Shown here piece after piece: positions 45,401 to 58,174 of a DNA stretch of 64,000 bases. How positions within the stretch are numbered: position 1 is the stretch's first letter; each line of letters opens with the position of its first letter. Under the pieces are notes generated by a model. That model did not search any database, had not been told where the DNA came from, and worked only from the letters and a program-made list of their open reading frames with translations. This stretch comes from Apostichopus japonicus (lineage: Eukaryota; Echinodermata; Holothuroidea; Aspidochirotida; Stichopodidae). The stretch is from positions 16,188,821-16,252,820 of the forward strand of contig NC_092578.1 in assembly GCF_037975245.1 (NCBI RefSeq). The letters run 5' to 3'. Both the position numbers and the translations under genes were made by a program.

Positions 45401-47882
45401 TACATGTTTTTTTTATTTTATTTTTTACAGTGACCATGCTACATAACTAATTTTTGTAACAAATTGAATACCATAAATGGTATTTATCAACGTTTTGCTC
45501 TTGACATGATACTCGTTGGTTGATCCAAAAAATAAAGTTGGTGTCCCTGAAGATGCACCAGTTTGTATGAAGTTAATTCGGGGTTAAGATCAGCTATTGG
45601 TCCCAAAATTTAGCAAACCCAAAATTGCCAGTAGGTTTCAAAAGTTCTTTCTTACAGTCTCTGATCTGTAAAATTATTCTCAGCCATAAAAGAGTACTAT
45701 TAAAGTAGCCCATTAAATAACTCTCTGTGAATAACAACTTTTAGTGAGGCTGTAAAATTCTGGTTGAAATTTGAGCATGGCTCACCATTATCTGACAACT
45801 CTAGAATATATTGAGAGCGTTGTGGTCAAGTGGTTAAGGCTTTGGACTTGTGATCTAAGGATTGCGGGTTTGAGTCCTGGCCAGATCATTGCGTTGTGTC
45901 CTTGGTCAAGGCACCATATCTCCATTGCCTCTCTTCACCCAGGTGTATAAATGGGGACCTGTGAGATAAAACTGTCTGCTGGGCGCTGTTTAGGTGCTGC
46001 CATGTGTTTGACAGGTTATCATTGACCGGGGTAATATTGTTGTAAAGTGCATAGGAATGCATTTGCATATTGTTGCGCTCTATAAATGAATATATTGTTG
46101 AATACGTATGGCAATACTGAAGACCTTGATAGTATTTCTTAATTTTATTCATATGTTGTCGATATCGATTAAATTGATTTTGTTCTCCAGGGTAGCGTAC
46201 AGGAGAGAGGTGGAAGATGGAAAGAGGTTAAAACTAGAAGAGAAGAAACACCAGCTATATTTGGATGAAGTAGAAAGGGAGAAACGATTGGATGCAATTA
46301 GACAATTGGTAAATTAATGAATATGCATTAGCTTGATAACCTTTATCCAATGGAAACAGGATATCCATACTGCTCATACTGTCTTTGCCTTGAAAGCATG
46401 ACAGAGAAAGTATTGTTTAATAAAGGTTAAAAGGACATGCAAAATTGTTGTGCCAGTGTTCATTGTGGGTTATCAGTAGATCATATTTGCAGCCAAATAG
46501 TGTCCCCCCAAAGGGGGGGAATAAGGAAGACATTTAGACCACGTCACATGGATAGAAGTCAACATTCTATTTGTATAGATACCTCTCTATATTAAGTGGA
46601 AACAAATCTTTTGTATTTGGTAATGTCTCCTTTGAACAGGTTTCAGATTTTGTAAAAAAATAATTAACTGTGTCCTTCTTCCTAAATTTCTTTCACTCAC
46701 AGGTAGCAGTCAATGTCGAAAGTGATCCCTACAGAGTTATGAAACCAACAATGGTAATAACGGGTTTCTTTCTTTCATTCTGTTTCAATCTTCTAGTTTA
46801 CATTGCAAATATTTAATGTGGGTCGAAAAAATTTAAAAATTAAATGGGTTTTTCTAATTTTCTTTCTTTTGTTTGCTCTCAGGCATCTAATGCTAAGCTT
46901 GGTATAGGTACAGAAGAGGATATTAATATTCAGAAACCATTGTTTGATATGCGAGGATTCAGCTCAGAGCAGGTGAGTTTTATAATGCGTAAAGACTGAA
47001 GGGCACATGTTGAATATGATATATAAAAACTTTATCAGTAAAGGACAGGGGTTGGGTAGGGGCAAGGTGATGATTATATCAGTCTTTTCTCGATCCAAGG
47101 TTGAGTCAAGCCACTGCAAAAGAAATGGAATGGAAAAGATTTTTACGATTTGAAAAAAAAAATTAGTCCGGCTCCCTCAGAATCAGTCATGAAATAAATT
47201 GACAAGCTTGGTTGGAATAACCAACAATTATGATGTATGCTACCTTTTTCATTTTGGTCCCTGCACCAGTCGACCCTAAGCATATTACTCTTGGCACTTT
47301 CCTGCCTGTATTCCACTATTCTTCAATAGATTCATTACAGTTACTAGTACTAAGTTGGGTACAAAAATCTGTTAGGTTTGTCTTCTCATCCAGAAAGGCA
47401 CAATAAGCAAGAAATATACCTCCAATCACAATATCAATTTCAGTCCCTATTCTTATATGATGAAAAAGTTAGGCTAAGGAAAGTTGGTATGAAAGTGTGG
47501 TAGGTCTAGACTTGATATTGACATTTTGTTTTGGAGAGTAACAAAATTTCTCCAAATTTAAAGCATCTGATTAATAGTGGTATTGACCCTATCTATAATT
47601 ATTCTATCCATAATTAATCTATAAAGAGCACAGTTTCTGTTAAATTCTAATTTAATGGTGAGAGAAACTTGTGCCACAAACTCATCTAGTTGCTTTTAAA
47701 AATAATTTCGTTTGTTTGTTTTGCAGGTAGCTAATGACCCAAGGGTAAAGCTGGAACAGGCACTGAGACAGGCTGGGCTTCATGAAAACCCTTATGCAAG
47801 AAAAATGATCTTTGATACCAAACCTCACCGGCCTCCACGAAAAGATATGGAGTCAACAGTGTTCAAGAAATTAGATAAGTAG
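39415..47882 (+). CDS. CCDC148: CCDC148, coiled-coil protein
   Basis: Ten coding exons: 39415-39493, 40328-41084, 41610-41754, 42743-42949, 44216-44356, 45146-45264, 46191-46308, 46703-46753, 46883-46972 and 47727-47882; phases agree and give 620 residues (human about 590). The family signature appears along the length: DYDKLRSLALQKK, TLLKQHKTVLKQ, FFKAVTDSSSK with LECPDENLK, DHFLFLAVLEQYP, LYMDLLRRWFPRK, a long charged coiled coil (VQQWRERKLEVARLE through KRLKLEEKKHQLY), then VNVESDPYRVMKPTM, EEDINIQKPLF, DPRVKLEQALRQAGL and the near-invariant end PPRKDMESTVFK. The 26-codon first exon is supported by its phase 1 donor, which completes the GAT codon of the next exon, but has no strong similarity. 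The molecular role of CCDC148 is not established; many such coiled-coil genes are cilium-linked, which is only a guess here. Confidence 0.95.
43080..43290 (+). mobile_element. SINE-like fragment in CCDC148 intron 4
   Basis: The stretch GACAAGTTATCAATGACCAG with a following GTTGTAAAG matches the tail of the SINE at 45811-46095 (GACAGGTTATCATTGACCGG, GTTGTAAAG). The upstream part (GTGCGCCGG, GGGGGATATG) looks diverged, so the 5' border is uncertain. Confidence 0.5.
43945..44125. repeat. Imperfect direct duplication of about 105 bp
   Basis: CTATTTTTCAACTT, GGTAGGTTTGAAG, AATGGTGTAACT and GTTTCATATTGG recur in the same order in two adjacent copies. It lies just upstream of the CCDC148 exon at 44216. 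Confidence 0.8.
44421..44450. repeat. (TG)n microsatellite
   Basis: A nearly pure TG run of about 30 bp in CCDC148 intron 5. Confidence 0.9.
45811..46095 (+). mobile_element. tRNA-derived SINE in CCDC148 intron 6
   Basis: The head has an A-box (TGGTCAAGTGGTTAAGG) and a B-box (GGGTTTGAGTCC) spaced as in a tRNA. The body holds GTCCTTGGTCAAGGCACC, TCTCTTCACCCAGGTGTATA and GACAGGTTATCATTGACC, and an AT-rich tail follows. This arrangement is common in echinoderm SINEs. It ends about 95 bp before the exon at 46191. Confidence 0.8.
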
Positions 47883-48743
47883 GATTTCTGACCGGAGAAG
47901 AAAACCCAGACCTAGCTGGTTTGATGGTTTGGAACTTATGATGGCTGCAAGCCTGTTCTAGTTGGTCTTTCTGAGATCAATGTTGAATTTACAAGTAGAC
48001 AGAAGCAATGACTAATATCTGATTCGTTTCGACCATTAAATTTGATGAATATTCATTAGGTTGCATCGTTGGGCTCAACTGCATAACAGGGACAATGGGA
48101 TTGGAATGAAGGGGATGGGTGGGTGGTGGTGGAGGAGGAGGAGGAGGAGGAGGGGGGGAGGAGGAGTCAAGTGAAGGCCAAGGGTATTAAATATTGGACA
48201 AAAGCAGTACACATTTTGCTAGAACTCAGGATTTGTCCAGTCTTCTGTACCTTTGCCTGAAATGATCTGAAGATGGAAGTTGTATACCGTCTTGGAATAG
48301 ATATAGGAATAGATGTTCTTCTTGGTAATTACTTCACAATATTGTCAGACTAGAGATATATCACAAATTAACTAGATATTTTATCTATTGAAGCTTAGTT
48401 CACTTATGTGCCTTTTAATTGAGAAAGCACAGATGTATCAGAAGTTACCTAGAACTTCACATAGTGAAGTCCATTTAGTCAGAGCAGTATTCCAATTATA
48501 TTTTAATTTTACAATTTTTACTTGTCTTTGAAATTATCACATGTTCTGGACAAGAGCCAAGGAATACAGAGTTTAATGATGACCTTAGTAATTAAGAATT
48601 AGTCAAACTATATCACCAGTGTTATCTACGGTGACAAAGACAGAAAATATAAAATATAAAAGTGCAATTAATCGAAGTGTTCTTTTGGTAATTTATGTCA
48701 AAACTCTTCTATCGTAATAAACTTTCAAAATAAATCAATAACA

Positions 48744-48861
48744 TAAAACTGTTAGCAAACTGCTTATCCACTAGAGAGCCTGTGTAATAGAATGTGTAAA
48801 AGTAAGTTCGCCTGACGTTTCCATCCTAGCAGAATCTTCTGCAGAGGCTAAATGACAGAAT
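48744..48861. repeat. Half-copy of the 51.3-kb hairpin element
   Basis: From AAAACTGTTAGCAAACTGC through CCACTAGAGAGCCTGTGTA and on to ATCCTAGCAG it matches 51330-51430 nearly base for base. It then jumps to GCAGAGGCTAAATGACAG, which corresponds to the inverse of the other arm, so this copy lacks the loop and the second arm. Confidence 0.8.
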
Positions 48862-50741
48862 CACATAATAAACTTTCAACTAATTTTTGAAAAAAGGAAA
48901 CAAAAGAGGTGACTAGAACAGGATTTTTTAGACGAGAGATTTCGAGAATACCATGTAGCTATCCCTGCCATGTAGCTGGTGTGGATATTTTCTTTGTAAT
49001 GGTCATAATGGCTACCTTCTATAAAACCAGAGATCACAACTAGACCTCACTCAATACAACCTAGCAGGAATGGGATTTCAAGAATAATTGTGTCGTTCCG
49101 ATATAACCAGTGTGTAACTGGTAACCAGTGTAAATGGTAACCAGTCATATGTAACCAGTACAAACCTCTTGACTACAACTATGGCAAAAAAAGAAAATGA
49201 CACTCAGTTTAGTGTTAACAAACCATTACCTCTTTATTTATCACAAGTGTATACAGACCTCTATAAATTCTGAATAAGTGGCAAAAAAAACAAGATTCTC
49301 GATATGAGACCTCAAAAGAAATATATGTATAACAGATATTAACAATCCAAATATGGAACACAAATCTTAAGTGTTATCTTTTTAACTTTCCAGGAACTTT
49401 GGTCACATAATTTTCTTTTAACACAGAACATTGTCGAAGATTTCACTTCCACATGTTTTCATGTCAATGAAACAATTTGTGTCATCACTTGGGCCTCTGA
49501 TATTTCTAGCAAATACACGTCAACCATAAAATCATGCATTAAACAAAGGCCATCACGTTTACTGCGCTGTCAAATAAGTATTTATAATTACAAAGTGAAC
49601 AGCTTAAAACTTCTGCTGAGATTTCCACATTATGATAACAAACATGGTATATGCAACAGAGATGTGCTGAAAGAGAAGAAACAATGCCCTCACGTCTTGG
49701 GTTATTGTATGACCATGTTGTACACTGTACAGCAATTATGTTTTACATTGACTATCTTGCAATGCTGTCTCTTTGGTACAGTGTGGTAAAATTCATGTTA
49801 TTATTAGGTGGTAGCATCCACAATTATCAAAGTTGACTATAGTTTCTGTTCTTAATTACCCGTAATTAGTCACATTCAAAACAAAACTATTATTTATATA
49901 TTTTTCTTTCCATGGGTGTAATTCATGAAAGGAAATTGCAAAGAAGAGGCAATCCCAGGCTGGTCTGTTTAGCAAATTTCTGTTTGTTGACATAAACAAG
50001 GGCAAACCTTATCAGCATTACTTTTTACTTTAAGCTCGTTGATATACTTAGAGAATATATACAGCTGTGAACCACTCGGAGTGTTCAAAAGTAAATAACA
50101 CTTGCGAAACTCGACCAATCAGAATCAAGTCTACCAGTCCCATAAATATAACTAACAAACAAACAACCTGGGATAAGAAATCTTCCAGTTCTGTGTTTAG
50201 CCCAGGTCAGAAAGTTGAACTTTATAACATGTGTTTGCTCATATTCAACTATTTTGAAAAGGATAATTATTATTAACAAGTAAACAGTGCCAATCAGATT
50301 ATATTGATAACATAGGGGCTTGTCTTAATCTAAACTGAAACACAATCACAGGTCATTTAGATGTGTAAACCAAACTATCTGGCTTTTACCTGAAAATTAT
50401 TAAACTTCATAAAGAGGTGTTTGTTCTTGGCAGATTCAAAGTTAACAAATGTGAAGCACTCTCTGAGCTACTATATTTTTTTTTTTGGTGTATGACGTTT
50501 TGATTTCTAACCTTTCCTCTATAGACAATTCAAATCTGTATTACTAAGATATGTTTACACCAACAATATGATAGCCAACCAAAAGAAAAGATGGATTCAC
50601 TCAAAAAGTTACTTAAAGCTTTAACATTTACTTCACTAAATCTTAAATTCAGTACTATATGTACAACTGCACAAAATGTAAATTTTTGGAAGATGATCAA
50701 AATACTATTCACAAACAGAGTGAGCTAGTGCTGTTAAAGAT

Positions 50742-50764
50742 GCACACACACACACACACACACA
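50742..50764. repeat. (AC)n microsatellite
   Basis: An uninterrupted CA run of about 23 bp in intergenic DNA. Confidence 0.95.
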
Positions 50765-51329
50765 TACAAAAAGGTAAAAAGACATCACGGATAGGATAGG
50801 GTGTTGAACTGATGCGATTAGATCAATATATCCATCTTGAATATGACAGCCATTTCTGAACCCAATTTGAACAAAATAATTGACCCGTAAAATATTACAA
50901 ATTAGACAAAAGGGATGTATAGATACATATTGATAAGCTCTTTCACCAAAAGACTTTGATAAATTGCACAAATATTGAAAACCAAAAAAGACAAAAAATG
51001 TTGGCAAGACATTTAAACTGGAAACAAACCCTCTAACATGAAAACAGAAGGGAAAGAAATATGACAAAAGGGTGGGAATGGCAAAAAAAATGAATAAAAT
51101 CAAATAATTGTCTTTTGGGTCCCCTCTTTTGGTAAATTCTGGACCTGCCACTGGTAATGCAATACTAGTGACCTTTCAATTTGCACTAATATTCTGTGTT
51201 CAGTTCAAGACAAAAAAAAAACATATTTTATGATATGTGGTACTGAAAATGACCATTCAAAAAATAATTTGAGTGCTGTGTATTTAAGCTGAAATATATA
51301 ACTTATATATATATATAACTCAAAATAAA

Positions 51330-51530
51330 ATAAAACTGTTAGCAAACTGCTTATCCACTAGAGAGCCTGTGTAAGAGGATGTGTAATAGTAAGTTGGCCT
51401 GAGTTTTCGATCCTAGCAGGATCTTCTCCAGAGTGTGTGTTTTTGTCCCTTCTGTTACTGTTACTTGTCATTTAGCCTCTGAAGGAGATCCTGCAAGGAT
51501 CGAAAAGTCAGGCCAACTGACTTTTACAAA
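51330..51530. mobile_element. Long-hairpin repeat element
   Basis: Arms of about 50 bp at 51383-51432 and 51477-51527 are imperfect inverse copies: TTGGCCTGA, TTTTCGATCC, GCAGGATC and CTCCAGAG in one arm all recur inverted in the other. The 44-bp loop is TG/T-rich. The flank at 51330 is shared with the copy at 48744. It has no coding capacity, so it is probably a foldback or MITE-type repeat. Confidence 0.75.
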
Positions 51531-53599
51531 TATGTATATAACTCAGTTGAACTAATATAACTGCTTGTAAAATGGATTTACTGACTTAACGCTTACCTTC
51601 CACTTCTTTTCTAGATACTGAAATATGTTCATATCAACTAAGAAAAACCTGATGTTAGACAATAAGTACATGTGTTACACTGAGCAAATTAAGGTACATG
51701 TGTGCAATATTTCAATTGTTTCTCCCCCTTGGATGAGAAAGTCAGAACGACCACACGGTAAACAAAGATATCATACAAAAGTAACATAGATAAAGAAAAC
51801 AAACACAGAACAGGCCATAAAGGAACAAACAATAAATATACTCAAAAGAAAATATGACATCATCATGAAGATAAATATAACTTCAGAAATAATATGAAAA
51901 CTAAATCTATAAACATAAAATATAGAAAGTTCAGACAAAAAGTACTATTAATCTTAAATGTTTAAGTAAGTTACCATGCCAACTGTTAAGTCACTAATTC
52001 ATATATACAGCATCCACTACATCACAATTGTGTCTGTGGGTTTGTTGACCATTCATATCGATGTGCAAAACACAAACAACACACTTTCAGAGTGAACTAT
52101 AATTTCAGCTTAATATTTACAACAACTATTTATCAACAATAATAGGAACAACTGTCTTTCACTATTAACTGTCGTGACTGTGAACATTAACAGAAGCACA
52201 GGGAGGGGTCTCATGCAGTCGCCATGTTAATACTGAGGAGGCATGTCAAAAATAGAACAATTGGTTTCATTATTACAAAAGATTGACGAGTAAGCTTGCA
52301 TCGTGAATTTGTATCATCTTTTAATACTGTTTCTTACGAAATATATTTTTAAGCACCATTTTAAATGCATCAGTAGGTTTCCTTGCAATATGAAGGCTGT
52401 TATTTCTCTTCAATAGAGTCAATTTAAGATTATAAACTATACTGGTTTCACAGATATGGATAGGGGGGAAATGAAAGAATCTCTAGCAGATTCACAAATC
52501 TACACATAACTTGTTGCTTAGAATGTTAGATTCTCAGGAAATATGAAACCCAATGATCCACACTCTCTCTAGGCAACATCCATAGGAAATGTTCTCGTTT
52601 GTGAAGGATATAGACTAAGAAAGCGTACTCTTTTGTTCATGGAAATGCACTTTCTATAGAAAATATCATTGCAATTGAGACTAACTGTGATATCGAGGTG
52701 TATAAAAACTGTGCATAATTAATTAACATAAAAATAATTAATAAACATAATGAATGAACAAAAAAAAAATTTAAGTATGTTAAGCTGATTTCTAATGTTA
52801 ATACCACTCAGTACTGTCTTACCATAGCATGCTTTGAAGCACTCGTACTGGCAGTTTGAACAGTTTCAAACTTACTGTCTAATGGGTAGTAATTCGAAAT
52901 AAAGGTGATCATGAAATTTAACCAGGTGTTTGGTTGAAAAAGATTAAAATTAGGCAAAAAACCTAACTTGCTTTGTTTCTTTGTTTTTTTATTACACAAG
53001 GTGATATTCCATCTCATTATTAAACCATATTCGGTAAAAATTAAATGGGTAAAATTAAAGCCAAAAATAGCACCGAACTCGAAGTTGCGATCGAAAGACT
53101 TAAAATGACAGAGAAAGATATAGGAACTTACAGATTCCGTTTCCCATCAAAGTCGAGAATGGGCCATAATTGATGTAACTGATAAGTACTCTCTCTAAAC
53201 TTGGCATTTATAAAGCTTATCTGCAAAATCATTGCGTTAGATTTCAAATTTATTTTCCTGCAGATAAGTGCACATAACCCACTCTAAGTTGACATTACTC
53301 TCGATCTGCATTTGGAAACTTCTCAAAGGGACACTACAAATTCAGAACATTTGGAAACAGAACAGTACCAACTATTTCCTGAGAAAGACAAAAATCGGTG
53401 GGCAGCGGTGGTACGATAAAAAACGGAGCTACAATTTCTCCTTCGAGTCACTTGTCTACATCATTTCTTGCACAACCCGTTTTTCTTGGACATCATTGAA
53501 CAACATGGACAAATGTTTTCAGACAGGACGTCACTCAACCTCTTCAAAGTCGTCCGCCTCTCGAGGAAGACAAAGGGGAAAAGGGAAACCAAATTTCCT

Positions 53600-56500
53600 T
53601 CATTTCTTTTTGTTCTTAATCTTTGAGTGGATCTCCTCATCTAACTTTTCCAGAACCTTCATGAAGCCCTCGTTCGGTTTCACGTACCGCTGTTCTCTGA
53701 GCTTGGCCAGTTCTTCCTGTAGGTGGGCTTTCTCCATCTTGATGAGGTAACCCAGGGTCACTGTGATACACCTGGACACCCCCGCATTGCAATGGACCAA
53801 GACTCGCCCTCCGGTCAGAAGGGCATCGTCGATGAATTTGAAAGCTTCTGGGAAATACCTGCGTGAAGAGAGCAGCGAGATCCCTGTTAAGTTGAAATGG
53901 TTCTATACATTGTATTTGCAGGGGGTTTAATTGATGTTTAACTAAAGATATCATAAAATGTGAACATAAAATTCAAAAAGTTTAATTTTGAGGGTTAATT
54001 ATTAATTCATGAACATTAACATCTTCAATGCATACAGCTTATTAAAGTTTACGATGGTAATTAATATGAAAAAGCTCACTTTCTGATGTTGATGCATGGC
54101 AGGTCACAGATCGGTAGAGATAGGTAGGTGAAATCTTCCGGAAACACATTGTGCATCAAGATGAGGTTGAGAATGTGCGTGATACCATTCTCTTGTAAGA
54201 TTTCAAAAGAGTTTGCGACATCTGACGATCCTGGTGGTTAATTTCAACAAGAAAACAAAATCTTGTTAAATTTATGACATCCCATGGCAAAAACCCAGTG
54301 TTGACATTCTTGTGCCATAAAATGCTGAAAACTCTATTGTAACCTGTGCATTTGTGAATCCTTTGGTCATTTTGCATCTATAGGGCATAAATCTGGAGAT
54401 GTGATTCCATAAATTATGTCCTACATTCAGTTTATAAATCTAATTTATCGTACCACTCTGTTTTAGTTTTATAGTGCTCATCTGAGGGAAAGGTTGGCAA
54501 CTTTTGTCAGTTAAATATCCTTTTCTGGAAAAAGAGCACAGTAGTGATAGAGGGTATGGGGGTGGGGGGAAGTAAGGTCTATGTAAAGCTGCAAACATTC
54601 ATTTTTAAAAGGAAATTAGAATCTGTTGGATATGATTCTTTAATCCCACTCTTCTCCTTGGCTCCTCTCCTCCAGTTACTTTGCCAGGGCTTGAAATAAC
54701 TCGAGTAACAGTCGAAAAAGCTGGAAGTGATATTCAAGCCTACGACAGTCTGACCCACAGCCCTTCCCTCCCTCCTTCCCCATCCCCGAAGAAAAGAAAA
54801 TTCTAGTCTAACCAAAAGATTTCCGACCTTCAAATAACTGTCTTCTGCCCCGCGCCCCCCCCCCCCCACATCCCCTCGCAATAAATTCTGGTAATGCAAT
54901 GCTGATGACCTTTGATTTGCATAGACAGTCTTGTGTTCAGTTCTAAACACACTGGAATATCTCAATCAAACTTCAATACTGCCAATCATCTGCTGTGCAC
55001 ATAGACTAATGCTGTTATAAAGTTCAACTTTGCATTTTCCTATCTCTAATATTGACAATATCTCACTTTGAGACCTGGTTTGTATTTTATCTACCTAATG
55101 CAGACTGTACAATCTGGGTGTTGTCAGACAATAACATTCTTTCATATGTTATATTAGTAAAAAATTTATAGATGTGAATATGCTGATATAAATGTCAAAG
55201 CAAATATATAAAGTCTTGATATCTTCAATTGCTCAGTACTACTGTATGTCAAAAGCTATTACACATTACTAGGGCAAGGTTGAAAGATGTTTGCTTCTGA
55301 TTATCATTGTACAGTACAAACAGCACATTTGACCCAAAAATGTAGCAAATTAAGAATGACCAATCTGATTGTTGTACACTGTAAGAGAGATATTCAGGTT
55401 TGGTTAATAGAACACCAGCTTTGGGCCAGAAAAACTCCCCTTCGGGTGAATTAAATTCCTACCGCATATCAATATTTTTGTTTCATTTCAGTATCGCCAA
55501 AGTGATGGAGGGTGATACCAATTTATATTTTACCTATTTGCCATGGAAGTATTTTAATTATTACTAAGCAATCTGAATTTAATGTAAGCAGCTATTACTC
55601 TGCTGGGCAACCTTCAAAGCTCATTTAAGTAGTCCAAACAGACACTTTGTCCTCTCGGGCAACAGGCAACCATTAAATATTTGCCATGGAGTTACTAATA
55701 TCACGATACAATGTGACATCATATGGTAAAGTTGCAACACACATATTATGATTTCTCTTCATAGAGTGTTGGCACTGAAACCAATGTCTTCATTATCTGG
55801 GGCAAGTTAGGTGGCCAAGAGGTGCAACCTTTTTGGTTCAAAATTTTTCAAAACCCATCTCCATTACAGAAATAAAATTGTGTCATAAATCAAGGGAAAA
55901 AAATACAAAAATGAGGCACCATGTGGATGATGTCATATTTAGCCTTGTGTGTGAAGAGCATTAAATCTGTGATATCTCCCGAACAGAACAACAAACAGAA
56001 CAACGGAACAAGATCTTTCTTAGCTTTGTTGGAAAGTCGTGAGGGTTAAATGTCTATCACATAGACCAATAACAAATGGTTGGGTTTTGTGTGTCCTATA
56101 AGTTATGACCAGACTACTTATATTTAGTGACATACACTTTTACTGCACAAGTATGAAACTGCAGTGTAATAAACTCAATGAATTTTGTGGCAAAGTATTT
56201 GCACTAAGAGTAAGTTCTCTCATTTTGAATACAAGGCTTAACATACACACACAAAAGTTCAAAGCAGCTTAATGGCAGACATTGAAATTGAGGGCCCGAG
56301 AGGGGGTTAAGCGAAATGTCCCTGTATAAGTTTACATAGATCTAGGCTAAATCCAACACCAAAAGTGTATCTACTTTGTACTAGAGTATGTATGACACAC
56401 TGCCCAGCAAGCTAGAAACTTGGCTCGAACTGCCTTGGTGGAAATGTTGGTTATTTTCAGTCACTGTCTAAAAGTAAATTCAAAAGCCGGTCGAATCGAT

Positions 56501-57741
56501 TTATCAACTTCACCTAGAGCTCATGGTCACCTGAACGGATTATTGTCTCTTTGTATGCAAATTATCTTAAGCACACAGAATGTCGATCACTGGATCAGTC
56601 ATTATTTTAAGAAAACAAACAAGTTTATATTGATCACGAAAAGATGACACCTATTGTACAGAGTAGTGTTGTGTCTACTCTGTTCACAGAGTACTTCCTG
56701 AGCTGTTACCCTTTTACCCTTTCCAGGTCACGACCCAGCCAATGAATGACGAGCCAAAGGCTTTCTAGAACAAACGATCAACTTCAACCAACCACTTCAC
56801 TGAAAAATAAATGCTAGGATCAAAGTCAGAACTAACAGCACACAATTAAGGGCCATTATAGGCCACAAAATTTAGAATGCTAATACTTGGCTTTAAATTT
56901 TTGAAAATTTAAATGAATATCCTGGTGGTTCTGAAAACTTCAGATTATCTCCAGAGCATCTCAAGATCATCTCTAGATTATCTCCAGATGTCAAGGATTG
57001 TGAAAATTGGATAATTCAATCTCTCAAGAATAGCAGTGAAATCCTTGTTCAAGTTGGAGCACGAGTGACCATCTTTAGTATATTCAATAACCTTTGTTAA
57101 AGGGATACAATTTTTCATTCTTTCAAATATCACTTACATTTTTTTTACGGGAAGTGGTGTGAAGACAGGATTGCTAGTAACTGGAGCATATTATGAGCTG
57201 ACAAGGTGATTAATGAATGGAGAAGTATTTTCCTAGCTATGTCTTCACTCTTACTAAGTTCTACTATACTAATATATATTTTTCTCTCTCTTGCTATCAA
57301 GCACTTTTATGATTACCACTCCTATCTAGTTTTAAGATCCATTTCAATTTTTCTAACAAAAGGAAAATGACTTCAAAGTAAACTTTGTTCATGATAGACT
57401 ATAAGATGTTTCACCGTGTTCAACCCTATCCCTTCCCCTCCCCCTCTTAATCACCAAACAATCCTCAGGCTCACAACATCATAATAGATACTTGAATGTG
57501 ATTATTATTGGAAAATCAACAACTTACCAACAAAGAGATTTGGTCTAACGGCCACAATCTGTAAATCGGGGGCATAGTCGACCACAAACCCCTCACTGGA
57601 TTCCTGCAGCTTTTCTGTTCTTGTTATTCCAGGCATGGTGTGTCTCTCTAAGTATTTCTCTCCAGTGCTGGTGGTTATCTTCGTGTCTACTTTCTTCAGT
57701 CCACCTCTCTTGAACTTCTCTATTTGATCTGTGAAACTCAT
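53600..57741 (-). CDS. DUSP19: DUSP19-like dual-specificity protein phosphatase
   Basis: Three coding exons on minus: 57741-57528, 54230-54080 and 53858-53600, phases agreeing, 207 residues (human DUSP19 is 217). The order of blocks follows DUSP19: an N-terminal basic stretch, GFVVDYAPDLQIVAVRPNLFVG, a SSDVANSFEILQENGITHIL segment, DFTYLSLPICDLP, YFPEAFKFIDDAL and the P-loop HCNAGVSR. The catalytic cysteine is C145, the P-loop arginine R151 and the likely general acid D114, so the enzyme should be active. Mammalian DUSP19 (SKRP1) acts on or scaffolds the JNK pathway; that role here is inference. The exon carrying the start begins at 57767, with no earlier in-frame ATG, so 5' UTR exons lie upstream (a donor-bounded candidate ends at 61312). 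The residue after the P-loop is C, not the usual A, and the tail is lysine-rich. Other atypical DUSPs are the alternative call. Confidence 0.87.
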
Positions 57742-57865
57742 GGACTTGTCACAGTTACTGCTTAGCTCTGTATTAACAAAGAAAAGGAAAGCATTTAATC
57801 GGGGTGGCAGTCCTTTGAAGAATATCACATGGATCAAAAGTATATGAGAAAAGAACGGGGAAGAA

Positions 57866-58174
57866 TAATAATAATAAATGAGACTTATATAGCACCAAAT
57901 CAGTAGACAAAAGTCACTGCTCAGGGCGCTTTACAAAGAAAGCAGATTAATTTACAAAAGAACAAGTGAAAAGATGGGTCTTAAGTAGACTTTTGAATGT
58001 AGAAAGTTTAGAGCATGTTCGAATGTGATCTGGTAACTTGTTCCAGAGATAAGAGCCAGAGTATTTGAAGCTTCTGTAACCATAGGTCTTCAAGCGTGGT
58101 TTAGGAACAGTTAAATACAGTTTGTTGGAGGAACGAAGTGTGCGAATTGGAATATATGGCAAGAGAAGGGGCAT
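57866..58174 (-). mobile_element. 5'-truncated LINE tail (L2/CR1-type) with (ATT)n end
   Basis: The minus strand encodes the typical last 70 residues of such ORF2 proteins (TLRSSNKLYLTVPKPRLKTYG, YRSFKYSGSYLWNKLPDHIR and STFKSLLKTHLF, each split here by eye). A short 3' UTR with AAGCGCCCTGAGCAGTGAC and TGGTGCTATATAAG follows, and the element ends in ATT repeats (57868-57880). The core reverse transcriptase is missing. It is in the DUSP19 5' UTR intron, same strand. Confidence 0.85.

Larger units (their letters stand above)
47883..53599. other. Convergent intergenic region between CCDC148 and DUSP19
   Basis: 5.7 kb holding two facing 3' UTRs. CCDC148 poly(A) candidates are AATAAA at 48716-48721 and 48729-48734; a DUSP19 candidate is AATAAA on minus at 53254-53249. 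A (GGA)n run at about 48129-48170 lies in the CCDC148 3' UTR. Two copies of a hairpin repeat are listed separately. The open frames here have no family similarity. Confidence 0.65.

Noticed and set aside
54579-54965. 128-codon minus-strand ORF in the DUSP19 intron
   Set aside because: Low-complexity G-rich content, no splice-consistent link to the DUSP19 exons and no recognisable domain.
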